A DNA stretch of 64,000 bases, from contig NZ_CP083663.1 in NCBI RefSeq assembly GCF_020097815.1, positions 2,046,001-2,110,000 of the forward strand, written 5' to 3'. Under the pieces are notes generated by a model, which saw only the letters and a list, made by a program, of their open reading frames with translations, ran no database searches and was not told the origin of the DNA. The translations under genes were made by a program, and so were the position numbers. Below are positions 42,367 through 51,286 of the stretch, piece after piece; position 1 is the first letter of the stretch, and every line of letters starts with the position of its first letter. The DNA is from Haloprofundus salinisoli. Lineage in GTDB: Archaea > Halobacteriota > Halobacteria > Halobacteriales > Haloferacaceae.

Positions 42367-43452
42367 TTACAGGTTATCTGGGATGAATTGCTCGCGCCGT
42401 CGCATTCGCTGACGGTTCGAGGCTCGGTCGTAGTGCTTCTCAAGAATCTTCTCGCTCACGTCGCCGCGGTCGCTCACTACGTCGCGCGGCGTCCCGGCGT
42501 CTCGATACGCAGTGATCGAGCCTGCCCGGACCGGGTGTGAGGAAACGGAATACGGACACTTGCTCGCGTGCTGGCGATATGTCGCCTCGCACTCGTCGAG
42601 GTCGCGGTCGTCGGGACACTTCTGCCCGATTGCGCACGGCCGCGTCCACTTGTAGACCCATGTCCGAATCGTCGTCGTACTCGGACGACCGTATCTTGTC
42701 GTGAGCAGTGGATCTCGGCCGTGATCGTCGGTGACCCGATTTCGATGCGGACCGTCGATGTAGTCCTGGAGGACAGACGCCACGCGAGGTTTGATCGACA
42801 CGTCCCGCTCGCCTCGCGCCTTGTTCTTCAACGCTGTCCCCGTCTCGGGACGGTGACGGAAACAGAGCGCGCGGTCGTCAGCGTCGAAATCATCGAGGTC
42901 GAGCGCGCGAAGCCCGCCCATCCGACAGGAGGTCCGCCAGAGCAGGAGCATCGCGATGTGTTCGGTCGTCGCGTACTCCCAGTTCTGCATATGCTCCAAA
43001 ATCGCGTGTGCGCGTTCGGCGTCGAGCGCTCTTTCGTCTACGTCCTCGCCGTCGAGAAGGCGCGGGAGTCGAACGCGAGAGGGCAGCTCGTCCGGAACGC
43101 CGTCGATATCCGAGATGTGGTCGAGGAACGTTCGGAGGGTCGAGACCTGTCCCTGCATCGTCACCGAGTTGCAGGGCTCGTCTCCCTCCCAGTTCTCCTC
43201 GCGCTTGAACACGCGGTAGGCGTGGATCGTTCGGAGGTCCACATCGTTCATGTTGACAATCGCCTCGTCTCCGTGGTCCGGCGATTCGAGCCACTGCACG
43301 AACGATTCGAGTCGGTAGCGGTGGCTCTGGTACGTGTTGTCGGCGAGATCGTACCGGCGCGTATCGAGATAGTAGCTCAACGCCGCCTCCGGCGTGATCG
43401 GATCAAGGGAGTCGGTCATCTTCTCACCTGCGGCTTTCGCGTCATTACCCAA
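42367..43452 (-). CDS. int: Tyrosine recombinase/integrase
   Basis: A 361-residue site-specific integrase (Met at 12 is an alternative start). The N-terminal core-binding domain (about 20-125; AALSYYLDTRRYDLADNTYQ) is SAM-like. In the catalytic domain the tetrad can be traced: Arg in LLLWRTSCRMGGLRALDLDD, HPVRAG (HxxR) and Tyr in KILEKHYDRAS. The Cys/His-containing insert (CAIGQKCPDDRDLDECEATY; HASKCPYS) before the HxxR looks like a zinc knuckle, common in haloarchaeal integrases of this group. Located 60 bp from the left repeat, it should catalyse excision and integration at tRNA-Ile. Confidence 0.93.
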   Translation of the reverse strand: MGNDAKAAGEKMTDSLDPITPEAALSYYLDTRRYDLADNTYQSHRYRLESFVQWLESPDHGDEAIVNMNDVDLRTIHAYRVFKREENWEGDEPCNSVTMQGQVSTLRTFLDHISDIDGVPDELPSRVRLPRLLDGEDVDERALDAERAHAILEHMQNWEYATTEHIAMLLLWRTSCRMGGLRALDLDDFDADDRALCFRHRPETGTALKNKARGERDVSIKPRVASVLQDYIDGPHRNRVTDDHGRDPLLTTRYGRPSTTTIRTWVYKWTRPCAIGQKCPDDRDLDECEATYRQHASKCPYSVSSHPVRAGSITAYRDAGTPRDVVSDRGDVSEKILEKHYDRASNRQRMRRREQFIPDNL

Positions 43453-43603
43453 CGTGACGAAGGCAAGACTGTCAGCGCCATAAGCGAGGGGCTGTCAGTT
43501 CCGATACTCGACCGAACTCGTCTTTGTCGCCCGATTTTTCGGCTATTAGTCGCCCTACGCGGATTTCCGATACGTCTCAGCGCGTTCCGATACGTTCCGA
43601 AAC

Positions 43604-43795
43604 TCACTGTCGACCCTCCGCGAGATCGCGGGCGGTCACCGTGCGGGCGCGGTGGCCATACGGAATGAGATGGTGGCTCGACGGTCCGCGTGTGGAGATC
43701 CCGACGGTTGTCCGTCCGCATGTCGGGCAGGCGATTGACGTGCTATCCGCTCGTCGTGCGGGAGTTTCAATATCCCGCGCTTGGTTTGCGTACAT
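43604..43795 (-). CDS. Possible small zinc-ribbon protein
   Basis: A 63-residue frame (MYANQARDIETPARRADSTS) with a single CPTCGR knuckle and a basic C-terminal half (SHHLIPYGHRARTVTARDLA). Small CxxC proteins of this size are frequent beside haloarchaeal integrases. A competing plus-strand frame of 136 codons covers the same stretch but has no recognisable features. The stretch 43453-44031 otherwise holds only the operator region. Confidence 0.35.
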   Translation of the reverse strand: MYANQARDIETPARRADSTSIACPTCGRTTVGISTRGPSSHHLIPYGHRARTVTARDLAEGRQ

Positions 43796-43940
43796 GGCTT
43801 CCGTACCGGTTCTACGGGAGCTGACGCGGACCTGGTCCCTACACCGGTCCGCATGCTTTCAAAGCGAACCCGACGGACAGTCGAGACCGCGTGTTGTTCC
43901 CGTTGAGCAACAGGTGAGAACGGACTCCACATAAATCTAC

Positions 43941-43978
43941 CTCACTAATTGTTGAGCTATACCTCAATGTTAGTTGAG
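43941..43978. promoter_or_regulatory. Phased operator with half-sites every 11 bp
   Basis: Half-sites alternate in orientation at exact 11-bp steps: CTCAC at 43941, TTGAG at 43952, CTCAA at 43963 and TTGAG at 43974. The palindrome TTGAG-CTATAC-CTCAA is the centre. An additional CTCAA lies at 44028, overlapping the start region of the repressor gene. This is what a winged-helix repressor binding cooperatively to one DNA face would use, controlling its own gene and perhaps the integrase side. Confidence 0.5.
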
Positions 43979-44031
43979 TAGAATTTGCAGAATCGGCACC
44001 TGTAACATTCTGGTTCTACGTGGGTAACTCA

Positions 44032-44295
44032 ATGCGGAAACCGGGGAATTGGATGCAACTACCGACCGATGAACGGATTTTAGAGGCTCTCGGGGACTCT
44101 AAAATGATATTATCTCCTGCAGTTATCGCGAAGAATATCGATAGAAGTCGAGAGGAAGTTACCCGTCGATTAGCTATTCTCGTAGATTATGGACTAGTAG
44201 AGCGTATCGAACGGGGATATTATGTCATTTCTGAATTGGGACATCAATATTTAGATGGCAACCTGGATGCAAGTGATTTGGACGTTAGAGACTAA
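44032..44295 (+). CDS. PhiH1-like winged-helix repressor
   Basis: An 87-residue protein from ATG 44032 (MRKPGNWMQLPTDERILEAL). Residues 10-70 form a winged helix: DERILEALGDSKMILSPAVI, AKNIDRSREEVTRRLAILVD (recognition helix) and YGLVERIERGYYVISELG (wing). This resembles the repressors of halovirus PhiH1 and related haloarchaeal proviruses. The GTG four codons upstream (44020) is an alternative start. It lies directly after the phased operator and is likely autoregulated. Confidence 0.8.
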   Translation: MRKPGNWMQLPTDERILEALGDSKMILSPAVIAKNIDRSREEVTRRLAILVDYGLVERIERGYYVISELGHQYLDGNLDASDLDVRD

Positions 44296-44505
44296 CTGCT
44301 GTTTAGGGCGAGATGAGCGATACGTGTCGGAGTGCACTTGAGCGGATCCGCCTCGTCCAGACTGCTTATGACTGTGGAAAAAGTGGAGCTAGTTTCTCGA
44401 TCTCGACTTCGCGGCCACCTTGCCTCCGAACTGAGTCGAAAAGATCAGATTATATGCTGGCCTGAGATGAAGTGGCAGAGCTCATTCAGAAGCACTTGAT
44501 TACAG

Positions 44506-45234
44506 ATGAGGAAAATCGATTATCTGACCTACGGCCGTGACGCAGAGTTCTTTGGGAACCTATTCACTCAGACGCTACCGGTCTTGATGTCGTTGATTAT
44601 CGGGTCGGCCCCTATTCTCTTACTACCACTGAGAGAGTTCATTCAATCTATTCTATTTGGAATGATTTCACTCATCCTCCTCGTATCTCTATATCTGACG
44701 ATTAGTTGGCTTTCCGAACGTACGTATTCGATAGGCCTCAGGAATATTCGCTCACGAATCGTATCAGTCTGTGCCTATTCACTATTAGGCATGGGGATTA
44801 TCAGCGGGGGTTATATTGCCTTCGTCGCACCTCGTGCATACCTGGATTTCTCAGTTGCAGATGTCACTCTCGGAATCGTATATTCTCTACTGTACGCACA
44901 ATTGGCGGCAGTCGGATTAGTAACGACAATCCGATCAGAGGTGCGAACTAAGCAAGTATCTGAAAATATCGAGGAGTTTCTTAACCTTTCCACGAGGATA
45001 GAAAAAGGGACAAGAGACGTTGAGGAAGACGCACCGAAAAGGCTTGTTCAGTTAGCCCGATCAATAGCGGACTCAATTAGGGAAGAGCCTGCATCAGGGA
45101 CCGAGGAGGTAGCTGAACGGCTGACTAGGTGGGCAGCAAAATTCGAAGATGAAGACGACTTTGTCGGTCGAGAGGAACAGATTCGATCAGAGGAATTTTC
45201 AGAATTAGCCAATGATTTATATATCCTGGGTTAA
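44506..45234 (+). CDS. Four-helix membrane protein, first gene of the ATPase operon
   Basis: A 242-residue protein with four membrane helices (about residues 20-42, 46-68, 84-108 and 118-140) and a charged cytoplasmic C-terminal domain (about 145-242) that starts with a heptad-like helix (VSENIEEFLNLSTRIEKG in part) and ends VGREEQIRSEEFSELANDLY. No enzyme motif. The operon order (membrane protein, two small proteins, SMC-like ATPase) suggests it is a membrane effector in a defence system. It is AT-rich relative to core genes. 12 bp separate it from the next gene. Confidence 0.7.
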   Translation: MRKIDYLTYGRDAEFFGNLFTQTLPVLMSLIIGSAPILLLPLREFIQSILFGMISLILLVSLYLTISWLSERTYSIGLRNIRSRIVSVCAYSLLGMGIISGGYIAFVAPRAYLDFSVADVTLGIVYSLLYAQLAAVGLVTTIRSEVRTKQVSENIEEFLNLSTRIEKGTRDVEEDAPKRLVQLARSIADSIREEPASGTEEVAERLTRWAAKFEDEDDFVGREEQIRSEEFSELANDLYILG

Positions 45235-45246
45235 TTTGGATTTCTG

Positions 45247-45825
45247 ATGGCTGGCGGCCAATATCTCGATCCGCACCCACGGGATGAGGATTGCGACGAA
45301 CACATAGAGAATATTCTGATTATCTGCCAGCAAAACGCAGATTGCTTTGGCGATCCGGTCATAGATATCGTCAACCGAGCCTGCAAGAAAGTCGTTGACT
45401 ACGGAGACTCAATTGGCTCCAGAGAGACCAAAGACGGATACCAATTGTTCGAACAGTCTGTCTGGAGTTCGCCTGAAGAGCAACGCGACGCCCAGTGTCG
45501 ACTCTTGGCACATAGCCTTTGGATTATTGACCCTCAAACGTTGCTTGAGAAAGAGCTCCGAGTAGGCTTTAGATATCAACTTGCAACGCTACCCGCCGAA
45601 GCAAGGGTGTTTACGTGGATTGATGAACAACAAAGTAACCCTGACAAAACACGCGCTGAGATAGAAAGCCAGTATCTCAGTATCCGCGTTGCAGACACCG
45701 TAGAGGACATCGAAGCATGGGTGGCAAGCTACTTGGACTTTGGAGTGAATCCTAACGGCAGCGAGCAGACTGTAATTGAGTGGAGTAATGAAGCTGCAGA
45801 AATGATAGACGACATAAGAATATAA
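45247..45825 (+). CDS. Unrecognised protein, ATPase operon component 2
   Basis: A 192-residue soluble helical protein (MAGGQYLDPHPRDEDCDEHI). I do not recognise it. Features are a Cys-containing helical N-terminal half (IENILIICQQNADCFGDPVI; RACKKVVDYGD) and a C-terminal half with RFxYQLATLPAEARVFTWID-type helices. No membrane segment. Its stop TAA shares one base with the ATG of the next gene (45825), so expression is coupled. In ABC-three-component systems such small helical proteins are the middle component that sits between ATPase and effector. Confidence 0.6.
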   Translation: MAGGQYLDPHPRDEDCDEHIENILIICQQNADCFGDPVIDIVNRACKKVVDYGDSIGSRETKDGYQLFEQSVWSSPEEQRDAQCRLLAHSLWIIDPQTLLEKELRVGFRYQLATLPAEARVFTWIDEQQSNPDKTRAEIESQYLSIRVADTVEDIEAWVASYLDFGVNPNGSEQTVIEWSNEAAEMIDDIRI

Positions 45826-46733
45826 TGCCGGACAGATGGCTCGCGCTCCGTCGTGTCGGAGAATGGGCGGGACTAGAGAGCGATCAGCTCACAAACTACC
45901 TCGCTACTGCTCGTCCAGTCCATAATCAGGCCCTCCAAGCCCGGAAGGAAGAAAGTTCGAAGAGCGATCTGCGGGCTGAGTATTTTGACTTTCTGAATGA
46001 GGCTGTCTTTCCGGCAGAACCTATCGTCTCGTTCCTCCAGCAAAACCAAATTGATAATCAGATAGTTAAACGATTTGAGACGGGATCTGTACCGGTCAAA
46101 GATGCATTCAGAGCGTTGAGCGTCATTGATTACGGCCTTGACGAGATCGTTGACTTCGTAATGCTCCTCAAACTACTTGAACAGTATCAGGAGAGAGCAG
46201 AAATTGCGGTTGAGCCTTTAGAGAACCTACACTCGCTTGCGTATCTGGTTAACTACCGGCTCTCCGAATCAGATTCATATGCAGTTTCGGATGACCATGG
46301 ATTCGGAATGTTAGAAAAGACTGGATTCAGGTACACCTTCGAGCGTAGAGGCGATTACGTCTGGTCGGATAGTTTGCAGAGAGATCAAGACCGTCTCGCT
46401 GCCTGGCAGATACTCGATAGAGAGACAATCGACGATCCTCAGCCAGAGTGGGACATTACATACTCGGTTTCTCTTGGAGAGGCGGCCGAACTATTCCTGA
46501 CGCGGTTTGAGAAACGTCTGAACAACTTTGATAGTTTCTTGTTGAACGAGTGGGAGATCCAGCAGAATACCGTTCTTGAGGACTTTGCTACGTCTTCTAA
46601 GGCCGGAATCAGCAGCCACTTGGAATCCCTTGAGCGGTTCAGCACTTGTGGAGACGGCAAAGTCGTATTGAACGGACGGCCAAAGAAGTTCAAATCGGAG
46701 CGAGACCAGAAGAAATCCCAGATCAATGTCTGA
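45825..46733 (+). CDS. Unrecognised protein, ATPase operon component 3
   Basis: A 302-residue protein (MPDRWLALRRVGEWAGLESD). Sequence is largely helical with repeated acidic and aromatic residues; segments such as FRALSVIDYGLDEIVDFVMLLKLLEQYQ (cited in part) and SLAYLVNYRLSESD may form winged-helix-like units, as in kleisin-type partners of SMC proteins, but this is a guess. It overlaps the ATPase gene by 8 bp (46726-46733) and is certainly co-translated with it. No catalytic motif seen. Confidence 0.6.
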   Translation: MPDRWLALRRVGEWAGLESDQLTNYLATARPVHNQALQARKEESSKSDLRAEYFDFLNEAVFPAEPIVSFLQQNQIDNQIVKRFETGSVPVKDAFRALSVIDYGLDEIVDFVMLLKLLEQYQERAEIAVEPLENLHSLAYLVNYRLSESDSYAVSDDHGFGMLEKTGFRYTFERRGDYVWSDSLQRDQDRLAAWQILDRETIDDPQPEWDITYSVSLGEAAELFLTRFEKRLNNFDSFLLNEWEIQQNTVLEDFATSSKAGISSHLESLERFSTCGDGKVVLNGRPKKFKSERDQKKSQINV

Positions 46734-48771
46734 GCAGCCACCAGTTTTCGAGCGTGTTGACCAGCGAATCGAGCAAGAGGATAAATTCTCAGAGGAACAA
46801 AAAAAGAAGTTCAAAGAATTTTTCCGAGAGTATTATGCAGAGTTTCACTTCGAGGCAGATGACATCCGGTTAGACAGATTTTTTGCAAAAAACTTTAGAA
46901 CGATTGATGAAGCAGATGTCGCGTTTAACCGGGCAGATACGATTCTTTACGGCCGTAACTCTAAGGGGAAAACCAGCTTGGTCAAGGCACTATTGTATAA
47001 TATTGCAGGTTTGCCCAAGAATCCATCAGCCTTCGATATGACGAACCTCGTCAACAAGAGGAAAAGCGTGCTTTCCACGACGGGGTACTGGACAATTGAT
47101 GATTCCCCTGCTACGCTTGAAAGGGCACTTCGCCAAAGTGGTCAGGGAAGTTCGTTGTCTGGACATCAACAGCCGTACCTTTCCGAAGGACACACCACAG
47201 AGGCAACCATTTCGGGGAAATTCACTGATCCATCGGACGTACTTGAGACATTTGGTCTGCAGTCTCTCAAGCAGAGGGGCCACGATCCATACTCCGTACT
47301 GTCGCTATTTTTCTTAATGTCGGAGGACTTCACCAGATTCCTTGGAGAGAAACATTCAGAATTGCTAGACCTCCTGTTCGGAATCAATATCACAACTGTA
47401 ATCTCGGCTATTGAGAATAAAATTGAGGAGCTGGAACTGGAGGATGAGGAAGATAAAGCAGCGCAGGAATTACGTCGATATGAGAGCGAGCAGGCTAATC
47501 TACGGGAGGATCTGGAATCTACAAAGACCCTCCTGCAGGAGAAACTGCACCAGTTAAAAGAGAAAGAAGATGAGCTCGAAAATCTGAGATCTGCTCTTGA
47601 GGGCGAGAATCAACTAGAAAAATTCAGAGACAAACGAAACGAACTGAGAGGGCGTTTAGCGGACCTAAAAACGGAACGGAGCGAAGTTGTTGAAGACCTG
47701 GCCAGCATCCGCAGAACCATTGAGCGATACCAAGATACAGAACTGGTAAGCGATATGGGTGGAATTGCCGACGAACTGCGGAATTTCATGACGATTCCAG
47801 ATAGATGTCCGATTTGTACCAACAAGGTGGACACAGAACAACGAGAGGCGATGCTACACGATCATGCTTGCCCTCTGTGTCAGAAGGAGATGCCTGGCGA
47901 CCGTTATCGAACAGAGGTTGAATATGCACAGTCAGAAAAGGCCACGGAAACAGATGGTGTTCAGTACGAAGAGAGCTTAGAAGAACTTCGTGAACAAGAA
48001 CAAGAGTTGATTGGGAGAAACCATCATCTTAGCGATTCAATAGGAATTATTGAGGCGAGGATACAGGGCCTCTCAAGAGATATTCAATCGAATGATCTAT
48101 CTGACATAGCTGACGAAAAAGACAAGCTCCAGCGAGAGGTTCGCAATCTACGAGACGAAACAGTTGAGCTTCGAGTTAAAGAAGAAACACTTGAGCAACA
48201 ACTTGCCCATGTTACCTACGAACGGAAGGCAAACGCTCACCTCGTTGATATCGCGAAAGAGAAAGATAACCGGCGTCAAGCCTTCCGTCGGCTGAAAGGA
48301 ATCATTGCAAAGGCTCGGCAAAGTCAACGGAAAAAAATCAAGTCGAGAATAGGAGAGGAGATGCGACACCTCTTCAGTCATTTCTCCGAGGGCACTCTTA
48401 GGGACGCTCATAATGTTGAGTTCAAATCCGGAGGATCCTACCATTTCGAAATCGTTACTTCTTCCGGTAGATTGGACTCGTCAGTTGCCGATGAGAGCAC
48501 AGCCGAGATCAATCTTCATGCACTACTTTTCCATACTGCCGTTTTGAAGCTACTTAGTGAGTCGATCAATACACTACCGCTCAAACTATTCGTCGTCGAC
48601 TCACCGTTCGCCAACGAAGTTGACGAACGTAACGCAAGAGATATTGCAGATTTTATCACCGCTCTTCCCGAAATTCTCCCAGATTATCAAATAATACTGG
48701 CCTCTGCGGAAACTGGAGACTTTGATCCTTCTCGGTACACTAGGAGATACAATCTAGTGGAATTCGACTAA
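46726..48771 (+). CDS. SMC/Rad50-like ABC ATPase
   Basis: A 681-residue ATPase. The N-terminal lobe has Walker A ILYGRNSKGKTSLVKALLY (about residues 70-88), a long central coiled coil (about 225-550) interrupted near residues 360-385 by CPIC and CPLC (two CxxC motifs, TIPDRCPICTNKV and DHACPLCQKEM) forming a zinc-hook-like turn, and a C-terminal lobe with SSVADESTAEINLHALLFHT (signature-like) and Walker B LKLFVVDSPFANEVDERN (D-S-P instead of D-E). Such proteins are the sensor/motor of Lamassu and ABC-three-component defence systems. Ends the four-gene operon. Confidence 0.85.
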   Translation: MSEQPPVFERVDQRIEQEDKFSEEQKKKFKEFFREYYAEFHFEADDIRLDRFFAKNFRTIDEADVAFNRADTILYGRNSKGKTSLVKALLYNIAGLPKNPSAFDMTNLVNKRKSVLSTTGYWTIDDSPATLERALRQSGQGSSLSGHQQPYLSEGHTTEATISGKFTDPSDVLETFGLQSLKQRGHDPYSVLSLFFLMSEDFTRFLGEKHSELLDLLFGINITTVISAIENKIEELELEDEEDKAAQELRRYESEQANLREDLESTKTLLQEKLHQLKEKEDELENLRSALEGENQLEKFRDKRNELRGRLADLKTERSEVVEDLASIRRTIERYQDTELVSDMGGIADELRNFMTIPDRCPICTNKVDTEQREAMLHDHACPLCQKEMPGDRYRTEVEYAQSEKATETDGVQYEESLEELREQEQELIGRNHHLSDSIGIIEARIQGLSRDIQSNDLSDIADEKDKLQREVRNLRDETVELRVKEETLEQQLAHVTYERKANAHLVDIAKEKDNRRQAFRRLKGIIAKARQSQRKKIKSRIGEEMRHLFSHFSEGTLRDAHNVEFKSGGSYHFEIVTSSGRLDSSVADESTAEINLHALLFHTAVLKLLSESINTLPLKLFVVDSPFANEVDERNARDIADFITALPEILPDYQIILASAETGDFDPSRYTRRYNLVEFD

Positions 48772-49030
48772 AACATGCGTCGTCAATTCGAAGTGAGTAG
48801 AGTGCGCCTTCGTATGATGAATTACATACTCTCGGTTAGCGCACGTACAATTTCGCGGAAAGCATCGTCGACGTTGAACCGCAATGCTTCGACTCAATGT
48901 TCCCACTAATCTCTCTATCTGCGCGCTAATTCAGTATTCTTCAACCTAGGATCTCTACCAGCCAAAGAGGTTAGAATGGCGGCTCGTAGGGTTGTGTCGA
49001 ACCGGAAGGCGGGTTACTAGAAATCTGATT

Positions 49031-49291
49031 CTACCGCCAGCGACTCTCAATACTCGTCCGATACCTCAACCCAACCACGTCAGTATTACAGCAGTCCTTC
49101 ACCGTCTGCGGCGGATACTTGCCTCGAACCTCTTCCAAATTCTCGTGACTCTGCACCAAGTGCGTCAGCGCCGCGTCGATCACCACCGACATCGGTGGGT
49201 CGTCACTCGGGTCACTCGCCACGATCTCACTGGCTTGCTCTAACAACAGCTGGCGGTCGTCAGTCAACTTCAGGCTGGTTCTCTTAGTCAT
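49031..49291 (-). CDS. Ribbon-helix-helix-like protein (DUF7386-like)
   Basis: An 86-residue protein from ATG 49291-49289 (MTKRTSLKLTDDRQLLLEQA). The start MTKRTSLKLTDxR is a strand followed by helices, as in ribbon-helix-helix proteins, and the family with this N-terminus, DDPPMSVVIDAALTHLVQS and VVGLRYRTSIESRWR is common in haloarchaeal plasmids and islands (I recall it as DUF7386). Likely a small DNA-binding regulator. The flanking stretches 48772-49030 and 49292-49499 show no other gene. Confidence 0.75.
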   Translation of the reverse strand: MTKRTSLKLTDDRQLLLEQASEIVASDPSDDPPMSVVIDAALTHLVQSHENLEEVRGKYPPQTVKDCCNTDVVGLRYRTSIESRWR

Positions 49292-49499
49292 ATAAACGAG
49301 GGTATGCACCGGGGGGTCCGATGCGTGAATTTGCAGTCACTCAACAGCGATTCGTTATCAATCGGATCCGCTCGACCGTCGCGGCCGTCTCGATCACGCC
49401 GAACGGTGAGCCGATTTCTATGCACCTGCGCTCACCGAAGTGAGCGGGAGGGTGCATACATCGAGGATACTGTATACATCTGCGCTCAACTGGGAGGGG

Positions 49500-49826
49500 T
49501 TAGAGTTGAGCACCCGCTTCCAAGCGCTTGCTGACTTTCTCTTCGGTACGTTGTTGCTCCTGGTGGAGTTTCATCGCGGCGAGTCCCTGCACCATCTCAG
49601 TTTCTCGAAGCGGCTTCAGATCCTCGTGGCCGTCAGGGATTGCGCGCACGACGTAGACGCCTTCTCCCATCCGCTGGAGATGCATCATTTGGCAATCTGG
49701 GATTGTCCCATCCTCGTCCATGATCCCGTCAAGCGCGAGGTCGCCTTTGTCGAGTGAGATCGTCGGTGTACCGGCTCGGTTGCTGAGTTTACGGATTGGC
49801 ATTGTTATGTCCACCACCGCGGCCAT
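49500..49826 (-). CDS. Small protein with possible AbrB-like N-terminus
   Basis: A 108-residue protein from ATG 49826-49824 (MAAVVDITMPIRKLSNRAGT). The first 40 residues (MPIRKLSNRAGTPTISLDKG) could form a swapped-hairpin AbrB/MazE-like DNA-binding domain, found in many antitoxins and in haloarchaeal island proteins. The C-terminal half is a helix with many Gln, Glu and Lys (MKLHQEQQRTEEKVSKRLEA). No toxin gene is adjacent, so an antitoxin role is not supported further. Confidence 0.55.
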   Translation of the reverse strand: MAAVVDITMPIRKLSNRAGTPTISLDKGDLALDGIMDEDGTIPDCQMMHLQRMGEGVYVVRAIPDGHEDLKPLRETEMVQGLAAMKLHQEQQRTEEKVSKRLEAGAQL

Positions 49827-49880
49827 CCCATGGTACTTAACTGTACATGGTCCCCCGAGAAGTGGATTAGAGATACCCCG

Positions 49881-49949
49881 CTCTGTTGAAACCCTCAATC
49901 AGTGAGAGTTCGCAGAGGTGCTGCTGAATACACAGCGCGAGTCGGTCAC
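49881..49949. repeat. Cassette repeat copy 1 (partial)
   Basis: Right half is intact: GCTGCTGAATACACAGCG followed by CGAGTCGGTCAC. The left half is degenerate (CTCTGTTGAAACC). It lies between the 108-residue gene and the first cassette gene. Confidence 0.6.
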
Positions 49950-50023
49950 GAGTAAGTGGTCATAACGAACAGATTGGAGCGGTAGACACAGAGGGTTTCT
50001 CGAACAAACAAATGGTGGACGAA

Positions 50024-50311
50024 TTATGTAGTTATCCGCGCAACAACATATCCAATGAAGATACCGACGGTGATGTGGAACCACATCTCATTGAGTATTG
50101 AAGATAACTCGATTATCGAAAATAGGTTGAGATATTGTACGAGAAGGAAAAAGACGAACCCGAGAATCAACGCTCCGATAAGATTCATCGCTTCCCTCCA
50201 ACCCGACTCAAATCCCATACCTGACAGAGAATCTTGTTTATCTATATGTCTTCTGGACACGACAAATAACAATACACTATACAAAGTTGCTGAAATCTGA
50301 ACGAGTGACAC
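50024..50311 (-). CDS. Cassette gene: small three-helix membrane protein
   Basis: A 95-residue protein (MSLVQISATLYSVLLFVVSR) with three hydrophobic helices at about residues 5-20, 41-62 and 72-92 and a short polar loop. AT-rich, with AUA/AGA codons that are rare in the core. It sits between repeat copies 1 and 2. Function unknown. Confidence 0.5.
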   Translation of the reverse strand: MSLVQISATLYSVLLFVVSRRHIDKQDSLSGMGFESGWREAMNLIGALILGFVFFLLVQYLNLFSIIELSSILNEMWFHITVGIFIGYVVARITT

Positions 50312-50322
50312 ACCACGATTCT

Positions 50323-50411
50323 GTGCTGCACAGCACCCTCTGTATCTCGCACTCCGTTACTGACAGTGGTTGAGGAGTTCGATCTCCCACTGCTGAATAC
50401 AGTGCGCGAAT
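50323..50411. repeat. Cassette repeat copy 2
   Basis: Contains both halves: CCCTCTGTATCTCGCACTCC, then GTTACTGACAGTGGTTGAGG and AGTTC, and CCACTGCTGAATACAGTGCG. The outer 8-bp segments CTCTGTAT and ATACAG(T/A)G form the inverted ends. Confidence 0.7.
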
Positions 50412-50580
50412 GCAGCATGAGGAGAGAGTCAATCTCCGAAGGACGGTGGTCGGTGAGTACAGGGGTTCTACTTCGCAACCGTCCCCCGGTGACTGACCGC
50501 TTAAGATTAGTATTAATAAGACAAACCGCTCTTTGTGTCTTCCTTACAATTATCAGAGTATTCTCGGTAGTAGTGGTTAC

Positions 50581-51051
50581 ATGCGACGACTCACTGTAGT
50601 TCTCATCGTTGCAGGCACGCTTGCGGTGAGTACAGTACTGGTGGCAGATTCACCCTATAGTCCGACAATAGTGAGTGAACAGAATCCGTTTGCCCCTGAC
50701 CGACCAGCAACCCTCAATCGCACAACAGCGACTACACATCTCATCGACTATGAACAGACCCGCCTCTATAACGGCCTACTTGGTTCACGGGGATATTCGA
50801 TTGATGACGGGGATGACATACGTGCAGACTGCACAGCAAGCTCAGTTAATCAGACAGCCACCGATGAGTTCCGTATCCAACTCCAATGCCGAGGAGAGAT
50901 TGAGGATGTTTACCGACTTATTCAGCCAACCTCGCACTCTTACACGGTAACATATTCTATAGGCGAGGAAAATATCGAGGAACTCTCCATCGAGGGCTAC
51001 CCCTTTTCATCCAGAGACGAACTGCGTCCGCGACCACCATCTGCAAAATAA
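50581..51051 (+). CDS. Cassette gene: exported or anchored protein
   Basis: A 156-residue protein from ATG 50581 (MRRLTVVLIVAGTLAVSTVL). The N-terminus is a signal peptide or single anchor (about residues 4-22); the rest is a Ser/Thr-rich extracytoplasmic domain with two or three Cys (RADCTASSVNQ; IQLQCRGEIED) and Tyr/Pro-rich end. No known domain. It lies between repeat copies 2 and 3. Confidence 0.6.
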   Translation: MRRLTVVLIVAGTLAVSTVLVADSPYSPTIVSEQNPFAPDRPATLNRTTATTHLIDYEQTRLYNGLLGSRGYSIDDGDDIRADCTASSVNQTATDEFRIQLQCRGEIEDVYRLIQPTSHSYTVTYSIGEENIEELSIEGYPFSSRDELRPRPPSAK

Positions 51052-51107
51052 GCACTCCTACTTAACGGTTGGTTCAGCGTTGGCGAGATGGAATAAACAA
51101 GCCCTCC

Positions 51108-51197
51108 GTGATGAATACATCCTCTGTATCTCGCACGGTATTTCTGACTGAATCTTGGTAGTTCGTAGAGGTTCTGCTGAATACAAGGCGCGTGTCT
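51108..51197. repeat. Cassette repeat copy 3
   Basis: GATGAATACATCCTCTGTAT and CTCGCACGG at the left, GTTCTGCTGAATACAAGGCG and CGTGTC at the right. The middle diverges from the other copies. Upstream, GGTTGGTTCAGCG and GGAATAAACAAGCCC are remnants of the GTTTCAC/GTGAAAC hairpin module. Confidence 0.65.
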
Positions 51198-51286
51198 TGC
51201 AGGGGCAGTTTCGGTGGACTGGGCCGTAACACCATCGTGTGTCTGTCACCGATAGGTATTCAATCCATGTTTGCTACTGACAATCT

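Noticed and set aside
43524-43934. Plus-strand frame of 136 codons next to the integrase
   Set aside because: Sequence is Arg/Ser/Pro-rich and featureless; the minus strand offers a better small CxxC protein, and the end overlaps the operator region.
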